A stretch of DNA of 64,000 nt from the NCBI GenBank assembly GCA_017437045.1, contig JAFSBY010000029.1, positions 62,001 to 126,000 of the forward strand, in the 5' to 3' direction. The DNA comes from Alistipes sp. (GTDB lineage Bacteria; Bacteroidota; Bacteroidia; Bacteroidales; Rikenellaceae). The notes beneath the pieces are model-generated. The model was not told the DNA's origin, ran no database searches, and worked only from the letters and a program-made list of their open reading frames with translations. Each line of letters begins with the position of its first letter. The first letter of the stretch is position 1. Position numbers and translations under genes: made by a program. Below are positions 42,523-52,382 of the stretch, in pieces.

Positions 42523-45500
42523 TTAGAGGCGCGAAACGGCAATCTTGAGCGGCATCTCGTCCAGATCGCTCGCTACGACCACCTCGCCCGCAGGCTCGGC
42601 GGCAGTCTTCACCTCGACGGCCAACGTCTGCTGTCCGATGAAGTCGGCCCATGTGGCCAGCGAATCCTCGACACCCTCAATCGGCTCGATCTCGACACGG
42701 ATCTTATCCGTGATGCTGAAATCGGCATCCTTGCGGATGTTCTGGATGCGGTTCACCAACTCGCGAGCGACACCCTCACGCTTGAGCTCGGGGGTGATCG
42801 TGACATCGAGCGCCACGGTCAGCGTACCCTCCGAAGCCACCTGCCAACCCGGCATATCCTCCGACGTGATGATGAAGTCGGCCGGGGTCACCGTGATCTG
42901 TTCTCCGGCAAGCTCCAACGTCGTCTCGGCCGCCGACTCGATGGCGGCAATCTGCTCCTGCGTAAAGTCGTTCAACAAGGTAGCCATCTGCTTGGAGAAT
43001 TTGGCATAGCGCGTGCAGAACGATTTGAAATTGAGCTTGATATGCTTGGTGATGATACCCGTTGTGTCGTGCAACAGCTCGATATCCTTGACATTGACCT
43101 CGTTCTCGACCAGCGTCTTGACCGCCTCGATATGACGAGCCATGGCCGGATCGAGCACCGGAATCATGATCTTCTGCAGCGGCTGACGCACCTTGATCGA
43201 GACCTTGCGGCGCAGGGCCAAGGTCATCGAGGTCACTTGCTGTGCAATCCCCATCATGGCCTCCAAATCCGCATCGATCAATGCCTCGTCCGCCTTCGGG
43301 AAGTCGGCAATGTGCACCGAGCACTCCGCATGGCGGCCACTCACGGCATTCAGATCCGTAAAGATGCGATCCGAAATGAAGGGAGCAAAGGGAGCAGCGA
43401 GCTTCACGATCGTCTCCAGACAGGTGTAGAGCGTCTGGTAGGCGGCCAACTTATCCTGAGTCATCTCGCCGGCCCAGAAACGCTTGCGATTCAGGCGTAC
43501 ATACCAGTTCGAGAGGTTGCGATCGACAAACTCCTGGATGGCGCGAGCTGCGGGCGTCGGGTCGTAATCCTCGAGATACTCCGTCACGCGACGAATGAGC
43601 GTGTTGAGCTCCGAGAGGATCCAACGGTCGATCTCGGGACGCTGGGCTACCGGTACCTCCTCCTCACGGCCCGTGAAGCCGTCGATGTTGGCATAGAGGG
43701 CAAAGAACGAGTAGGTGTTGTAGAGCGTGCCGAAGAACTTGTTGCGCACCTCCTTGACACCCTCCACGTCGAACTTCAGGTTGTCCCACGGCTGCGAGTT
43801 GGAGATCATATACCAACGCGTGGCATCGGCACCATAGCCGGCCAGCACCTCAAACGGATCGACGGCATTGCCCAGACGCTTCGACATCTTATTGCCGTTC
43901 TTGTCCAAAACCAGACCATTCGAGATGATATTCTTGAAGGCGACCGAGTCGAAGAGCATCGTCGCCAATGCGTGGAGCGTGAAGAACCAGCCGCGCGTCT
44001 GATCGACACCCTCGGCCACGAAGTCGGCCGGGAAGAGCGAGCCGAAGTGCTCCTGATTCTCGAACGGATAGTGACGCTGGGCGTAGGGCATAGCACCCGA
44101 GTCGAACCATACGTCGATCAGGTCTGCCTCGCGGCGCATCGGCTCACCCTTCGACGAGGTGAGTATGATCTGATCTACGTAGGGACGGTGCAGGTCGATG
44201 CGCTCGGTCGAGTAGTTCTCCTTCGACATATCGCCCACGACGAAATTCTTGTAGGGATTCTCGGTCATCAGGCCGGCCTCGATCGACTTCTCGATCTCGC
44301 CCATCAGCTCCTCGATCGAGCCGATGCAACGCACCTCCGAGCGATCCTCCGTTGCCCAGATCGGCAGCGGCGTACCCCAGAAACGCGAACGCGAGAGGTT
44401 CCAGTCGTTCAGATTCTCCAACCACTTGCCAAAGCGACCCGTACCGGTCGATTCGGGCTTCCACTTGATCGTCTCGTTGAGCGTCATCATGCGCTCCTTC
44501 ATGGCCGTCGAACGGATGAACCACGAATCGAGCGGGTAGTAGAGTACCGGCTTGTCCGTACGCCAGCAGTGGGGATAGTTGTGGACATGCTTCTCGATCT
44601 TGAAGGCCTTCATCTGCTCCTTCAGGCGGATGGCGATATAGACATCGAGTGTCTCGGCTGCTGCGGCTGCCTGCTCGTCGTATTTGCCTCCGGGGTTGAA
44701 CTGCGGGTCGTAGGCATTCTTCACATAACGACCGGCATAGTCGGCATAGAGAGCCGTGTCGATGCACTGCTCGACAAAGGCCTCGTCCAACTCCTCGGTG
44801 AGGTAGAATTTACCCGTCAGATCGACCATCGGGCGCGTCTCGCCACGCTTGTTGATCATGTAGAGGGCCGGTACACCGGCAGCACGTGCCACCTGGGCAT
44901 CGTCGGCACCAAACGTCGGGGCGATGTGTACGATACCCGTACCATCCTCGGTCGTCACGTAGTCGCCCGGAATGACGCGGAAGGCCTTCTCCGAGGCCAC
45001 CTGCCACTGCTTGTCGCTGATCATCTCCACGGGCTTTACCCACGGGATGAGCTGCTCGTAGCGCATGCCCACGAGATCCGTACCCTTGTACTCGCCCACC
45101 ACGCGGAAGGGGATGAGCTTGTCGCCCGGCTTGTACTCTTCGAGTGCGAGGCCCTCGGCCTTCTTGTTGAAGTGGTTGTAGAGCAGAGCCTTGGCCAATA
45201 CGACCGTGATCTTTTCTCCCGTGTAGCCGTTGTAGCTCTGGACAGCTACATAGTCGATCTTCGGGCCTACGCAAAGAGCCGTATTCGAGGGCAGCGTCCA
45301 GGGGGTCGTCGTCCAAGCGATGAAATAGGGCGTACCCCAGGCCGTCATCTCGGGCTTGGGATCGACCATCTTGAATTGAGCCACCATCGTCGTATCCTTC
45401 ACGTCGCGGTAGCAGCCGGGCTGGTTCAGCTCGTGGGTCGAAAGGCCCGTACCGGCAGCCGGCGAGTAGGGCTGAATCGTGTAACCCTTATAGAGCAAAC

Positions 45501-46008
45501 CCTTCTCGAAGAGCTGCTTGAGCATCCACCACAGGGTCTCGATATATTTGTTGTCGTAGGTGATGTAGGGGTCCTGCATATTGACCCAGTAGCCCATCTT
45601 GCGCGTCAGATCCTCCCACACGCCCGTGAACTCCATCACCGCCTCGCGGCAGGCACGGTTGTACTCCTCGATCGAGATTTTACGACCGATATCCTCCTTC
45701 GTGATGCCGAGTTTCTTCTCGACACCCAGCTCAACGGGCAGACCGTGGGTGTCCCAACCTGCTTTGCGCTGCACCTGGAATCCCTGCTGCGTCTTGTAGC
45801 GGCAGAAGACATCCTTGATCGTGCGTGCCATCACGTGGTGAATACCCGGCATACCGTTGGCCGAGGGGGGACCCTCGAAGAATACGAATGAGGGGTGTCC
45901 CTCGCGGGTCGAGAGACTCTTCTCGAAGGTGTGCTGCTCGTCCCAGCGAGCCAGTACCTCGTCTGCGATCTTGGCCAGATCCAAGCCTTTGTACTCGTTG
46001 AATTTCAT
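42523..46008 (-). CDS. ileS: Isoleucyl-tRNA synthetase
   Basis: Class I synthetase charging tRNA-Ile. The 1161 residues have the first signature as PPSANGMPGIHHVMAR (GIHH in place of HIGH) and the second as NKMSKRLGN. The editing domain holds TTTPWTLPSNTALC, and an anticodon-binding region and a long C-terminal extension follow. Length and the GIHH form place it in the longer, eukaryote-like IleRS group common in Bacteroidota rather than the 930-residue E. coli type. This group is often less sensitive to mupirocin, but resistance cannot be read here. Confidence 0.96.
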   Translation of the reverse strand: MKFNEYKGLDLAKIADEVLARWDEQHTFEKSLSTREGHPSFVFFEGPPSANGMPGIHHVMARTIKDVFCRYKTQQGFQVQRKAGWDTHGLPVELGVEKKLGITKEDIGRKISIEEYNRACREAVMEFTGVWEDLTRKMGYWVNMQDPYITYDNKYIETLWWMLKQLFEKGLLYKGYTIQPYSPAAGTGLSTHELNQPGCYRDVKDTTMVAQFKMVDPKPEMTAWGTPYFIAWTTTPWTLPSNTALCVGPKIDYVAVQSYNGYTGEKITVVLAKALLYNHFNKKAEGLALEEYKPGDKLIPFRVVGEYKGTDLVGMRYEQLIPWVKPVEMISDKQWQVASEKAFRVIPGDYVTTEDGTGIVHIAPTFGADDAQVARAAGVPALYMINKRGETRPMVDLTGKFYLTEELDEAFVEQCIDTALYADYAGRYVKNAYDPQFNPGGKYDEQAAAAAETLDVYIAIRLKEQMKAFKIEKHVHNYPHCWRTDKPVLYYPLDSWFIRSTAMKERMMTLNETIKWKPESTGTGRFGKWLENLNDWNLSRSRFWGTPLPIWATEDRSEVRCIGSIEELMGEIEKSIEAGLMTENPYKNFVVGDMSKENYSTERIDLHRPYVDQIILTSSKGEPMRREADLIDVWFDSGAMPYAQRHYPFENQEHFGSLFPADFVAEGVDQTRGWFFTLHALATMLFDSVAFKNIISNGLVLDKNGNKMSKRLGNAVDPFEVLAGYGADATRWYMISNSQPWDNLKFDVEGVKEVRNKFFGTLYNTYSFFALYANIDGFTGREEEVPVAQRPEIDRWILSELNTLIRRVTEYLEDYDPTPAARAIQEFVDRNLSNWYVRLNRKRFWAGEMTQDKLAAYQTLYTCLETIVKLAAPFAPFISDRIFTDLNAVSGRHAECSVHIADFPKADEALIDADLEAMMGIAQQVTSMTLALRRKVSIKVRQPLQKIMIPVLDPAMARHIEAVKTLVENEVNVKDIELLHDTTGIITKHIKLNFKSFCTRYAKFSKQMATLLNDFTQEQIAAIESAAETTLELAGEQITVTPADFIITSEDMPGWQVASEGTLTVALDVTITPELKREGVARELVNRIQNIRKDADFSITDKIRVEIEPIEGVEDSLATWADFIGQQTLAVEVKTAAEPAGEVVVASDLDEMPLKIAVSRL

Positions 46009-46040
46009 ATCGTAAATTTTGCGTAATTCTCTTTAAGGAG

Positions 46041-46069
46041 CAAAGATAAGAAAAAAATAGCACAACCAA
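46041..46069 (-). promoter_or_regulatory. Promoter of ileS
   Basis: TATCTTTG (46041-46048) and TTG (46067-46069), 18-base spacing on the minus strand. The -33 element lies in the left arm of the exporter's terminator. Confidence 0.6.
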
Positions 46070-46083
46070 TCCTTTGGTTGTGC
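46052..46083 (-). terminator. Terminator of the ABC exporter gene
   Basis: Minus-strand GCACAACCAA/TTGGTTGTGC stem with a short loop, then a T-rich tract, about 36 bases after the stop. Confidence 0.85.
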
Positions 46084-46119
46084 CAATTTTGATCTTGAGA
46101 GCCGAATTTTATCCGACCG

Positions 46120-47949
46120 CTACGAAAAGCTCTGCATCTCGATCAGGTGAGCATAGATGCCGCCGAGTGCAATCAGCTCGTCGTGTGTGCCCTGCTCGGC
46201 AATCTTGCCCTCGGAGACAACGATGATCTTGTCGGCACCCTGGATGGTCGAAAGACGGTGGGCAATGATGACCGACGTACGGCCCTTGAGCAGTTTGTTC
46301 AGGGCATCCTGCACTAACTTTTCGCTCTCGGTGTCGAGGGCCGAGGTGGCCTCGTCGAGGATCAGAATCTCGGGATTCTTCAGCACGGCACGGGCAATCG
46401 AGAGTCGCTGACGCTGACCACCCGAGAGTTTCGCTCCGCGGTCACCGATATTGGTTTGATAGCCCTCGGGGGTCTGCTCGATAAATTCGTCGGCATTGGC
46501 AATGCGCGCTGCGGCCACGATCTCCTCGTGCGTGGCATCTGCCTTACCCATTTTGAGGTTCTCCTCGATCGAATCGTTGAACAGCACGGTCTCCTGGGCG
46601 ACGATGCTCATGTGTGCGCGCAGGCTCTGCTGCGAGTAGTCCGAAAGGGGCACTCCGTCGATCAGAATCTCACCCTTCGTGGGGTCATAGAAGCGCGGAA
46701 TAAGCTCCGAGAGGGTCGATTTACCACCGCCCGAGGGGCCTACCAGAGCTACGGTCTCACCCCGACGAATCTCAAACGAAACGCCGTCGATCACTTCGCG
46801 CTGACCGTCGTAGCTGAAATGTACATCGCGGAATTCGATCTTATCCTTCAGTCCGCCAAAGGTCTTGGCATCGGGCTTATCCTCGATTTTCGGGCGCGAG
46901 TCGATGATTCCGAAAATACGCTCACCGGCGGCAATACCCTGGTTGATGTTGGCAAATTGATCGACAAAGTGACGTACCGGACGCGTAATCTGCGAGAAGA
47001 TGGCCACGAAGGCGATAAACGAGCCCGGATCGAGCGAACCGTTGCCCACCAGCACACCGCCAAAGACCAGCACGACGCCGACGGCCGAGATACCCAAAAA
47101 TTCGCTCATGGGCGAGGCTAACTGCTGGCGACGAGCCATCGAGAGGGTCAGTCGGGCCACCTCTTCGTTGATGCCGAAGAAGTTACGTTTGACGTAGTTC
47201 GTAGCGTTGTAGCTCTTAATGACCTTCACGCCGGCCAGCGACTCGTCGAGTGCCGAGACCATTTCGCCCAGGCGACGCTGATTCGTGCGAGCCGGGTGGC
47301 GCAGACGCTTGACGATGCTGCCGATCATCAGGGCCACCAACGGCAGGAAGAGGATCGAGAAGACCGACAACTCCCACGACAGAATCACCATCATGGCGAT
47401 GTAACCGATGATCAGGAAGGGTTCGCGGAAGGCCACGAGCAGCGTGTTGGTGATGCAGAACTGCACGACATTCACATCGGCCGTGATACGCGAGATGATG
47501 TCGCCCTTCTGCTGGTCGCTGAAGTAGCCGACGTGCATATCCATCACCCGCGAGAACATCTCGTCGCGCATGCGTTGCAACGTGCGAGCACGCATCGACT
47601 CCACGGTCCAGGCACCCAGGTAACGGAACAAGTTGCTCAAGAAGCTGATGAAGATCGTGAACAGCGCCAGCATGATGAGCACCTTCTGACGGTCATATTC
47701 GGGATAGATCTGCGAATAGGTGTAGTTGAAGAAGGTGGTCAGGTAGTCGGTACTGAACTCCACCGGGGGCAACTCGTGTACCGGCTCAAAGGTGTAGTCG
47801 GGATCGAACATCGTGTTCATGATCGGGACGATGAGCACGAAGGTCAGCGAGTTGAAAACGGCATAGAAGAGCGAATAGAAGAAATAGGGAATCGCGTATT
47901 TCTGAATCGGTCGGGCGAAGCCCAAAAGCCGTAAATAGGTCTTGAACAT
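46120..47949 (-). CDS. MsbA-type ABC exporter (fused membrane and ATPase domains)
   Basis: 609 residues. The N-terminal half is a six-helix exporter domain, with an additional 40-residue extracytoplasmic loop between helices 1 and 2 (residues 45-85). The nucleotide-binding half has Walker A VGPSGGGKST (about 400), the signature LSGGQRQRLSIARA, Walker B ILILDEATSALD and the H-loop IIAHRLSTI. MsbA proteins flip lipid A-core; related exporters move drugs or peptides. With no dedicated neighbours, lipid flipping is likely but unproven. It has its own promoter downstream of rnhA. Confidence 0.9.
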   Translation of the reverse strand: MFKTYLRLLGFARPIQKYAIPYFFYSLFYAVFNSLTFVLIVPIMNTMFDPDYTFEPVHELPPVEFSTDYLTTFFNYTYSQIYPEYDRQKVLIMLALFTIFISFLSNLFRYLGAWTVESMRARTLQRMRDEMFSRVMDMHVGYFSDQQKGDIISRITADVNVVQFCITNTLLVAFREPFLIIGYIAMMVILSWELSVFSILFLPLVALMIGSIVKRLRHPARTNQRRLGEMVSALDESLAGVKVIKSYNATNYVKRNFFGINEEVARLTLSMARRQQLASPMSEFLGISAVGVVLVFGGVLVGNGSLDPGSFIAFVAIFSQITRPVRHFVDQFANINQGIAAGERIFGIIDSRPKIEDKPDAKTFGGLKDKIEFRDVHFSYDGQREVIDGVSFEIRRGETVALVGPSGGGKSTLSELIPRFYDPTKGEILIDGVPLSDYSQQSLRAHMSIVAQETVLFNDSIEENLKMGKADATHEEIVAAARIANADEFIEQTPEGYQTNIGDRGAKLSGGQRQRLSIARAVLKNPEILILDEATSALDTESEKLVQDALNKLLKGRTSVIIAHRLSTIQGADKIIVVSEGKIAEQGTHDELIALGGIYAHLIEMQSFS

Positions 47950-47975
47950 AATGAGTCGTTGCTATCAAAAACAGA

Positions 47976-48006
47976 CAAAAATAGCAATATCTTTCGATAT
48001 TGCCAA
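47976..48006 (-). promoter_or_regulatory. Promoter of the ABC exporter gene
   Basis: TATTTTTG (47976-47983) and TTG (48004-48006), 20-base spacing, minus strand. The spacer is the rnhA terminator stem. Confidence 0.6.
47981..48002 (-). terminator. Terminator of rnhA
   Basis: Minus-strand GCAATATC/GATATTGC stem with a 4-base loop, then TATTTTTG, 14 bases past the stop. Its T tract doubles as the next gene's -7 box. Confidence 0.65.
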
Positions 48007-48016
48007 ATTTGAGCGG

Positions 48017-48469
48017 TTATTCCGGCTGATAACCACCATCTTCGAGGAGATTTTCTCCATTGGCAGCCGCTACGGCTAACTCGTCGCAACGGTTGTTCTC
48101 GACGGTCGAGGCGTGCCCCTTGACCCAGACGAAGCGAACCTGATGGCGACGATAGACACGCAGAAAGCGCATCCACAGATCGGGGTTTTTCTTCCCCGAG
48201 AAACCTTTGCGCTCCCAGCCGAATACCCACCGCTTTTCGATCGCATCGACCACATATTTCGAGTCGGAATAGAGCGTGACCTCTGATCCCTCGAACTTCA
48301 ACGCTTCGAGGGCTACGCATACGGCCATGAGCTCCATGCGGTTGTTGGTTGTCAGGCGATACCCCTGGGCGATCTCCTTGCGGTGCGGACCCGCCAACAA
48401 GACACACCCGAACCCTCCCGGGCCCGGGTTGCCAAGTGACGAACCGTCGGTATAGATGGTAATCTGCAT
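48017..48469 (-). CDS. rnhA: Ribonuclease HI
   Basis: Degrades the RNA strand of RNA-DNA hybrids. The 150 residues from MQITIYTDGSSLGNPGPGG show the four catalytic acids: D8, E46 in NNRMELMAV, D69 in LYSDSKYV and D129 in NNRCDELA. VWVKGHASTVEN holds the conserved histidine. Length matches E. coli RNase HI (155). It starts 10 bases after the valS stop. Frames reaching further upstream run through valS and are discounted. Confidence 0.95.
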   Translation of the reverse strand: MQITIYTDGSSLGNPGPGGFGCVLLAGPHRKEIAQGYRLTTNNRMELMAVCVALEALKFEGSEVTLYSDSKYVVDAIEKRWVFGWERKGFSGKKNPDLWMRFLRVYRRHQVRFVWVKGHASTVENNRCDELAVAAANGENLLEDGGYQPE

Positions 48470-48479
48470 CCTGTTGCCT

Positions 48480-51107
48480 CTACTGCAGCGCGGCCAACTG
48501 CTCCTTGATGGCGGCAATCTTCGCCTCGGCATCGGCCTGCTTGGCGCGCTCGTTGGCGACCACCTTCTCGGGTGCATTCTGTACGAATCGCTCGTTCGAG
48601 AGCTTTGCCAGGACGCTCTTCAAGAAGCCCTCGTAGTAGGCCAAATCGTCGGCCAGCTTCTTCTTCTCGGCCTCGGCGTCGATCATACCCTCCAGCGGCA
48701 CGAAATATTGCGTCGTCTTGACTAAGAAGGCAGCTGCGGCGGCATCCTTTTCTGCGGTCTGCTCGATAGCCTTCAGGTTGGCCATCTTCGAGATGACAGG
48801 GGCATACTCGGCCGGATAGTTCTCATCGACAATCACACGCAACGTGAGCTGCTCCTTCTGCGGGAGGTTCTTCTGGTTGCGGATGTTGCGCACCGACGAG
48901 ATAATCTCGTGAGCCAGCTCAAAGCGTGCCAACACAGCCTCCTCGGCTGCTGCGGGCGTCGGCATCGGAGCTACGCAGATCGACTCGCCGGCCTGACGCG
49001 GAGCCACATCCTGCCAGATCTCCTCCGTGACGAAGGGCATGAAGGGGTGCAGCGTGCGCATCAGCGCATCGAAGAAGGATTTGGTAGCGGCCATCGTCTC
49101 GGCATCGATCGGCTGACCGAATGCCGGCTTGATGATCTCCAGATAGAGGGCACTGAACTCATCCCAGAAGAGTTTGTAGAGCTTCGTGCAGGCCTCCGAG
49201 ATGCGGTATTGACGGAAGTCGGCCTCCACCTCGCGCAGCGTGCGACCCAGTGCCTGCTCAAACCAGGCGATAGCCAGGCGGTTGTTCTCGCTTTGGGGCA
49301 GGGCGGCATCGACCGTCCAGCCATTGACCAGACGATAGGCATTCCAGATCTTGTTACCGAAGTTGCGACCCTGCTCGCAGAGGGCCTCGTCGAACATTAC
49401 GTCGTTACCGGCCGACGAGGACATGAGCATGGCCAGACGCACACCGTCGGCACCATATTTCTCGATCAGATCGAGCGGGTCGGGCGAGTTGCCCAGCTGC
49501 TTCGACATCTTGCGGCCGATCTTATCGCGGACGATACCCGTGAAATAGACATTGCGGAAGGGCTCGGCCGAGCGATACTCATAACCGGCCATGATCATGC
49601 GGGCTACCCAGAAGAAGATGATGTCGGGACCCGTCACCAGATCGTTGGTCGGGTAGTAGTACTGAATCTCCTCATTCTCGGGGTTGCGGATGCCGTCGAA
49701 TACCGAGATGGGCCACAGCCACGACGAGAACCACGTGTCGAGTACATCCTCATCCTGGCGCAGATCGGCCATCGTGAGCGTCTCGTCGCCCGTCTTTGCG
49801 TGTGCCTCCTCCAAGGCCTCCTCGGCCGTCACGGCTACGACATAACCACCCTTCGGGAGGTAGTAGGCCGGAATGCGCTGACCCCACCACAGCTGGCGCG
49901 AGATACACCAATCCTTGATGTTCTCCATCCAGTGGCGGTAGGTGTTCTTATACTTCTCGGGCACAAAGCGGATCACATCCTCCAAGACGGCTGCCGTGGC
50001 GGGCTTGGCCAGCTCCTCCATCGAGAGGAACCACTGCATCGAGAGCTTCGGCTCGATGGCTACACCCGTGCGCTCCGAGTAACCGACGTTGTTCGTGTAG
50101 TCCTCAGTCTTCTCCAACAGACCGGCCTCTTGTAGATCTTTCTCGATGAGCTTGCGCAGCTCGAAGCGATCCATGCCGACGTAGATGCCCACCTTATCGT
50201 TGATCGTGCCATCGTCGTTGAAGATGTCGATCGTCTCCAGACCATACTTCTCGCCCAGCATGTAGTCGTTCACGTCGTGGGCCGGCGTTACCTTCAGGGC
50301 ACCCGTACCGAACTCGATATCGACATACTCGTCGCGGATGATAGGAATCGAGCGGCCTACGATCGGCACGATGACACGTGCATCGGCTGCGAGGTGCTGG
50401 TAGCGCGGGTCGTTCGGATTGACGCACAGGGCTGTATCGCCCAAAATGGTCTCGGGACGCGTCGTAGCCACGATCAACGCCTCGTCCGAACCCTCCACCT
50501 TGTAACGCAGGTAGTAGAGCTTGCCGTGTGACTCCTTGAAGATCACCTCCTCGTCCGAAAGGGCTGTTTTGGCCGAGGGATCCCAGTTTACCATGCGCAC
50601 ACCGCGATAGATCTTACCCTTCTCGTACAGATCGCAGAAGACACGCAAGACGCTCTCCGTGCGGGCGTCGTCCATCGTGAAGCAGGTGCGCTCCCAGTCG
50701 CACGAAGCACCCAACTTACGCAACTGCTTGAGGATCACTCCGCCATACTTCTCTTTCCACTCCCAGGCATGCTTCAGGAACTCCTCGCGGGTCAGGTCGG
50801 CCTTCTCGATGCCCTGCTCGTGGAGCATGGCAACCACTTTGGCCTCCGTAGCGATCGATGCGTGGTCCATACCCGGCACCCAACAGGCGTTCTTGCCCGA
50901 CATGCGGGCGCGACGCACCAGCACATCCTGCAACGTGTTGTTGAGCATGTGGCCCATGTGGAGCATACCCGTCACATTGGGGGGCGGAATCACAATCGTA
51001 TAGGGTTCGCGTGCATCCGGCTCCGAGTGAAAGAGACGATGCTCGATCCAATAGTCATACCACTTGGCCTCCAGGGCCTGCGGGGTGTATTTGTCTGCAA
51101 TCTGCAT
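48480..51107 (-). CDS. valS: Valyl-tRNA synthetase
   Basis: Class I synthetase charging tRNA-Val and editing threonine. In 875 residues, [18 protein letters not shown] carries the HIGH-type motif and [14 protein letters not shown] the KMSKS-type loop. [19 protein letters not shown] marks the editing domain. The C-terminal coiled coil that clamps the tRNA is present ([18 protein letters not shown]). Length is typical. It lies between asnA upstream, with its own -7 box, and rnhA downstream. Confidence 0.96.
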   Translation of the reverse strand: MQIADKYTPQALEAKWYDYWIEHRLFHSEPDAREPYTIVIPPPNVTGMLHMGHMLNNTLQDVLVRRARMSGKNACWVPGMDHASIATEAKVVAMLHEQGIEKADLTREEFLKHAWEWKEKYGGVILKQLRKLGASCDWERTCFTMDDARTESVLRVFCDLYEKGKIYRGVRMVNWDPSAKTALSDEEVIFKESHGKLYYLRYKVEGSDEALIVATTRPETILGDTALCVNPNDPRYQHLAADARVIVPIVGRSIPIIRDEYVDIEFGTGALKVTPAHDVNDYMLGEKYGLETIDIFNDDGTINDKVGIYVGMDRFELRKLIEKDLQEAGLLEKTEDYTNNVGYSERTGVAIEPKLSMQWFLSMEELAKPATAAVLEDVIRFVPEKYKNTYRHWMENIKDWCISRQLWWGQRIPAYYLPKGGYVVAVTAEEALEEAHAKTGDETLTMADLRQDEDVLDTWFSSWLWPISVFDGIRNPENEEIQYYYPTNDLVTGPDIIFFWVARMIMAGYEYRSAEPFRNVYFTGIVRDKIGRKMSKQLGNSPDPLDLIEKYGADGVRLAMLMSSSAGNDVMFDEALCEQGRNFGNKIWNAYRLVNGWTVDAALPQSENNRLAIAWFEQALGRTLREVEADFRQYRISEACTKLYKLFWDEFSALYLEIIKPAFGQPIDAETMAATKSFFDALMRTLHPFMPFVTEEIWQDVAPRQAGESICVAPMPTPAAAEEAVLARFELAHEIISSVRNIRNQKNLPQKEQLTLRVIVDENYPAEYAPVISKMANLKAIEQTAEKDAAAAAFLVKTTQYFVPLEGMIDAEAEKKKLADDLAYYEGFLKSVLAKLSNERFVQNAPEKVVANERAKQADAEAKIAAIKEQLAALQ

Positions 51108-51148
51108 AACGTATGAGGTTGTTGTTTATTAGTTTCTTGTTCGACCTG

Positions 51149-51156
51149 CAAAGGTA
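51149..51156 (-). promoter_or_regulatory. -7 box of valS
   Basis: TACCTTTG on the minus strand, 42 bases before the ATG. Confidence 0.5.
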
Positions 51157-51235
51157 CGAATTAAAATTCAAAATTTAGAATGCAAGATTCAAAATTCGTC
51201 TTGTGTGAAGGTGTTTCGGACACTCGGGTGGTCGC

Positions 51236-52273
51236 TTAGGCCAAGATGATTCCGTGTTTTTGGCATACGCTTACCATCTCTTCGGGCCAAATCGACGATT
51301 GCACCTCGCCGATATGGGCTTTGCGCAGCAGGTACATGCACAGACGCGATTGGCCGATACCGCCACCGACGGTCAGTGGCAACTCCTCGTTGAGCAGGGC
51401 TTGGTGGAAGGGGAGCGCGGCCTTGTGCTCCTCGCCGCGCAGTGCAAGCTGGTGTTGCAACGCCTTCGGATCGACACGGATGCCCATGCTGGAGATCTCC
51501 ACGGCCTCGTCGAGCACCGAATCCCACAACATCAGGTCGCCGTTGAGCCCGACAAAACCCTCCTCGTTGGGGGTGGACCAATCGTCGTAGTCGGCGGCGC
51601 GTCGGTCGTGGGGTTGTCCGTCCGAGAGGGGAGCACCGATGCCGATGATGAAGACGGCACGATGTTGGCGGGTGATGGCCCGTTCGCGCTCTTTGGGCGA
51701 GCAGTTCGGGTAGCGTTGCAGCAGCTCCTCGGCATGGATGAAGTGGATCTCTTCGGGTAGCGAGGGGGTGAGCTGCGGGAACTCGGTGTAGAGCTTATTC
51801 TCGGTCACCTTGATCGACTCGTAGATGCGTCGTACGGTCTTTTTCAGAAAGGCCACGGTGCGATCCTCGGGGCGCATGACCTGCTCCCAATCCCACTGAT
51901 CGACATAGATCGAGTGCAGGTTGTCCAACTCCTCTTCGGGGCGCAGGGCGTTCATGTCGGTGTAGATGCCGCGACCGGGAGCCGTCTGCATGGTGGCGAG
52001 TCGCCAACGCTTCCATTTGGCCAACGAGTGCACCACCTCGGCCGAAGCGCCACCCACCCCTTTGACGGCAAAGGATACGGCCCGCTCGGTGCCATTCAGA
52101 TCGTCGTTCAGACCGCTGTGGCTCAAGACCGCCAACGGGGCGGTGACGCGCAGCAGGGCGAGCTGTGCCGAAAGGTTGTTTTGGAACATCTCTTTGACCT
52201 GTTTGATGGCACGTTCGGTGCCTTCGAGGTCGGGAATTGGGTTGCAGTAGTGCTTCGGTAAAATGAGTGTCAT
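51236..52273 (-). CDS. asnA: Aspartate--ammonia ligase (asparagine synthetase A)
   Basis: Makes asparagine from aspartate, ammonia and ATP; structurally a class II synthetase-like enzyme. The 345 residues include TAPLAVLSHSGLNDDLNG, AEVVHSLAKWKR, MNALRPEEELDNLHSIYVDQ and LPLTVGGGIGQSRLCMYLL, all typical of AsnA. Length is close to the E. coli enzyme (330). It is divergent from lon, with a -7 box 27 bases upstream. Confidence 0.95.
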   Translation of the reverse strand: MTLILPKHYCNPIPDLEGTERAIKQVKEMFQNNLSAQLALLRVTAPLAVLSHSGLNDDLNGTERAVSFAVKGVGGASAEVVHSLAKWKRWRLATMQTAPGRGIYTDMNALRPEEELDNLHSIYVDQWDWEQVMRPEDRTVAFLKKTVRRIYESIKVTENKLYTEFPQLTPSLPEEIHFIHAEELLQRYPNCSPKERERAITRQHRAVFIIGIGAPLSDGQPHDRRAADYDDWSTPNEEGFVGLNGDLMLWDSVLDEAVEISSMGIRVDPKALQHQLALRGEEHKAALPFHQALLNEELPLTVGGGIGQSRLCMYLLRKAHIGEVQSSIWPEEMVSVCQKHGIILA

Positions 52274-52299
52274 GGCTCCTTCTCTTCTCGGTTGAGGTG

Positions 52300-52307
52300 C
52301 AAATGTA
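52300..52307 (-). promoter_or_regulatory. -7 box of asnA
   Basis: TACATTTG on the minus strand, 26 bases before the ATG. Confidence 0.5.
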
Positions 52308-52349
52308 CTATTTTTGTAGGGAAAAGCCTATTCTTCCACGAAAAATCGT

Positions 52350-52357
52350 TACCTTTG
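52350..52357 (+). promoter_or_regulatory. -7 box of lon-kdsB
   Basis: TACCTTTG, 25 bases before the lon ATG. No heat-shock operator such as CIRCE is visible. Confidence 0.55.
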
Positions 52358-52382
52358 CACCAAATTAACGATTGCGAAACCT

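Noticed and set aside
42505..45891. A 1128-codon plus-strand open frame opposite ileS
   Set aside because: Same cause: antisense of a codon-biased gene, with a His/Arg/Leu-rich composition and no motifs.
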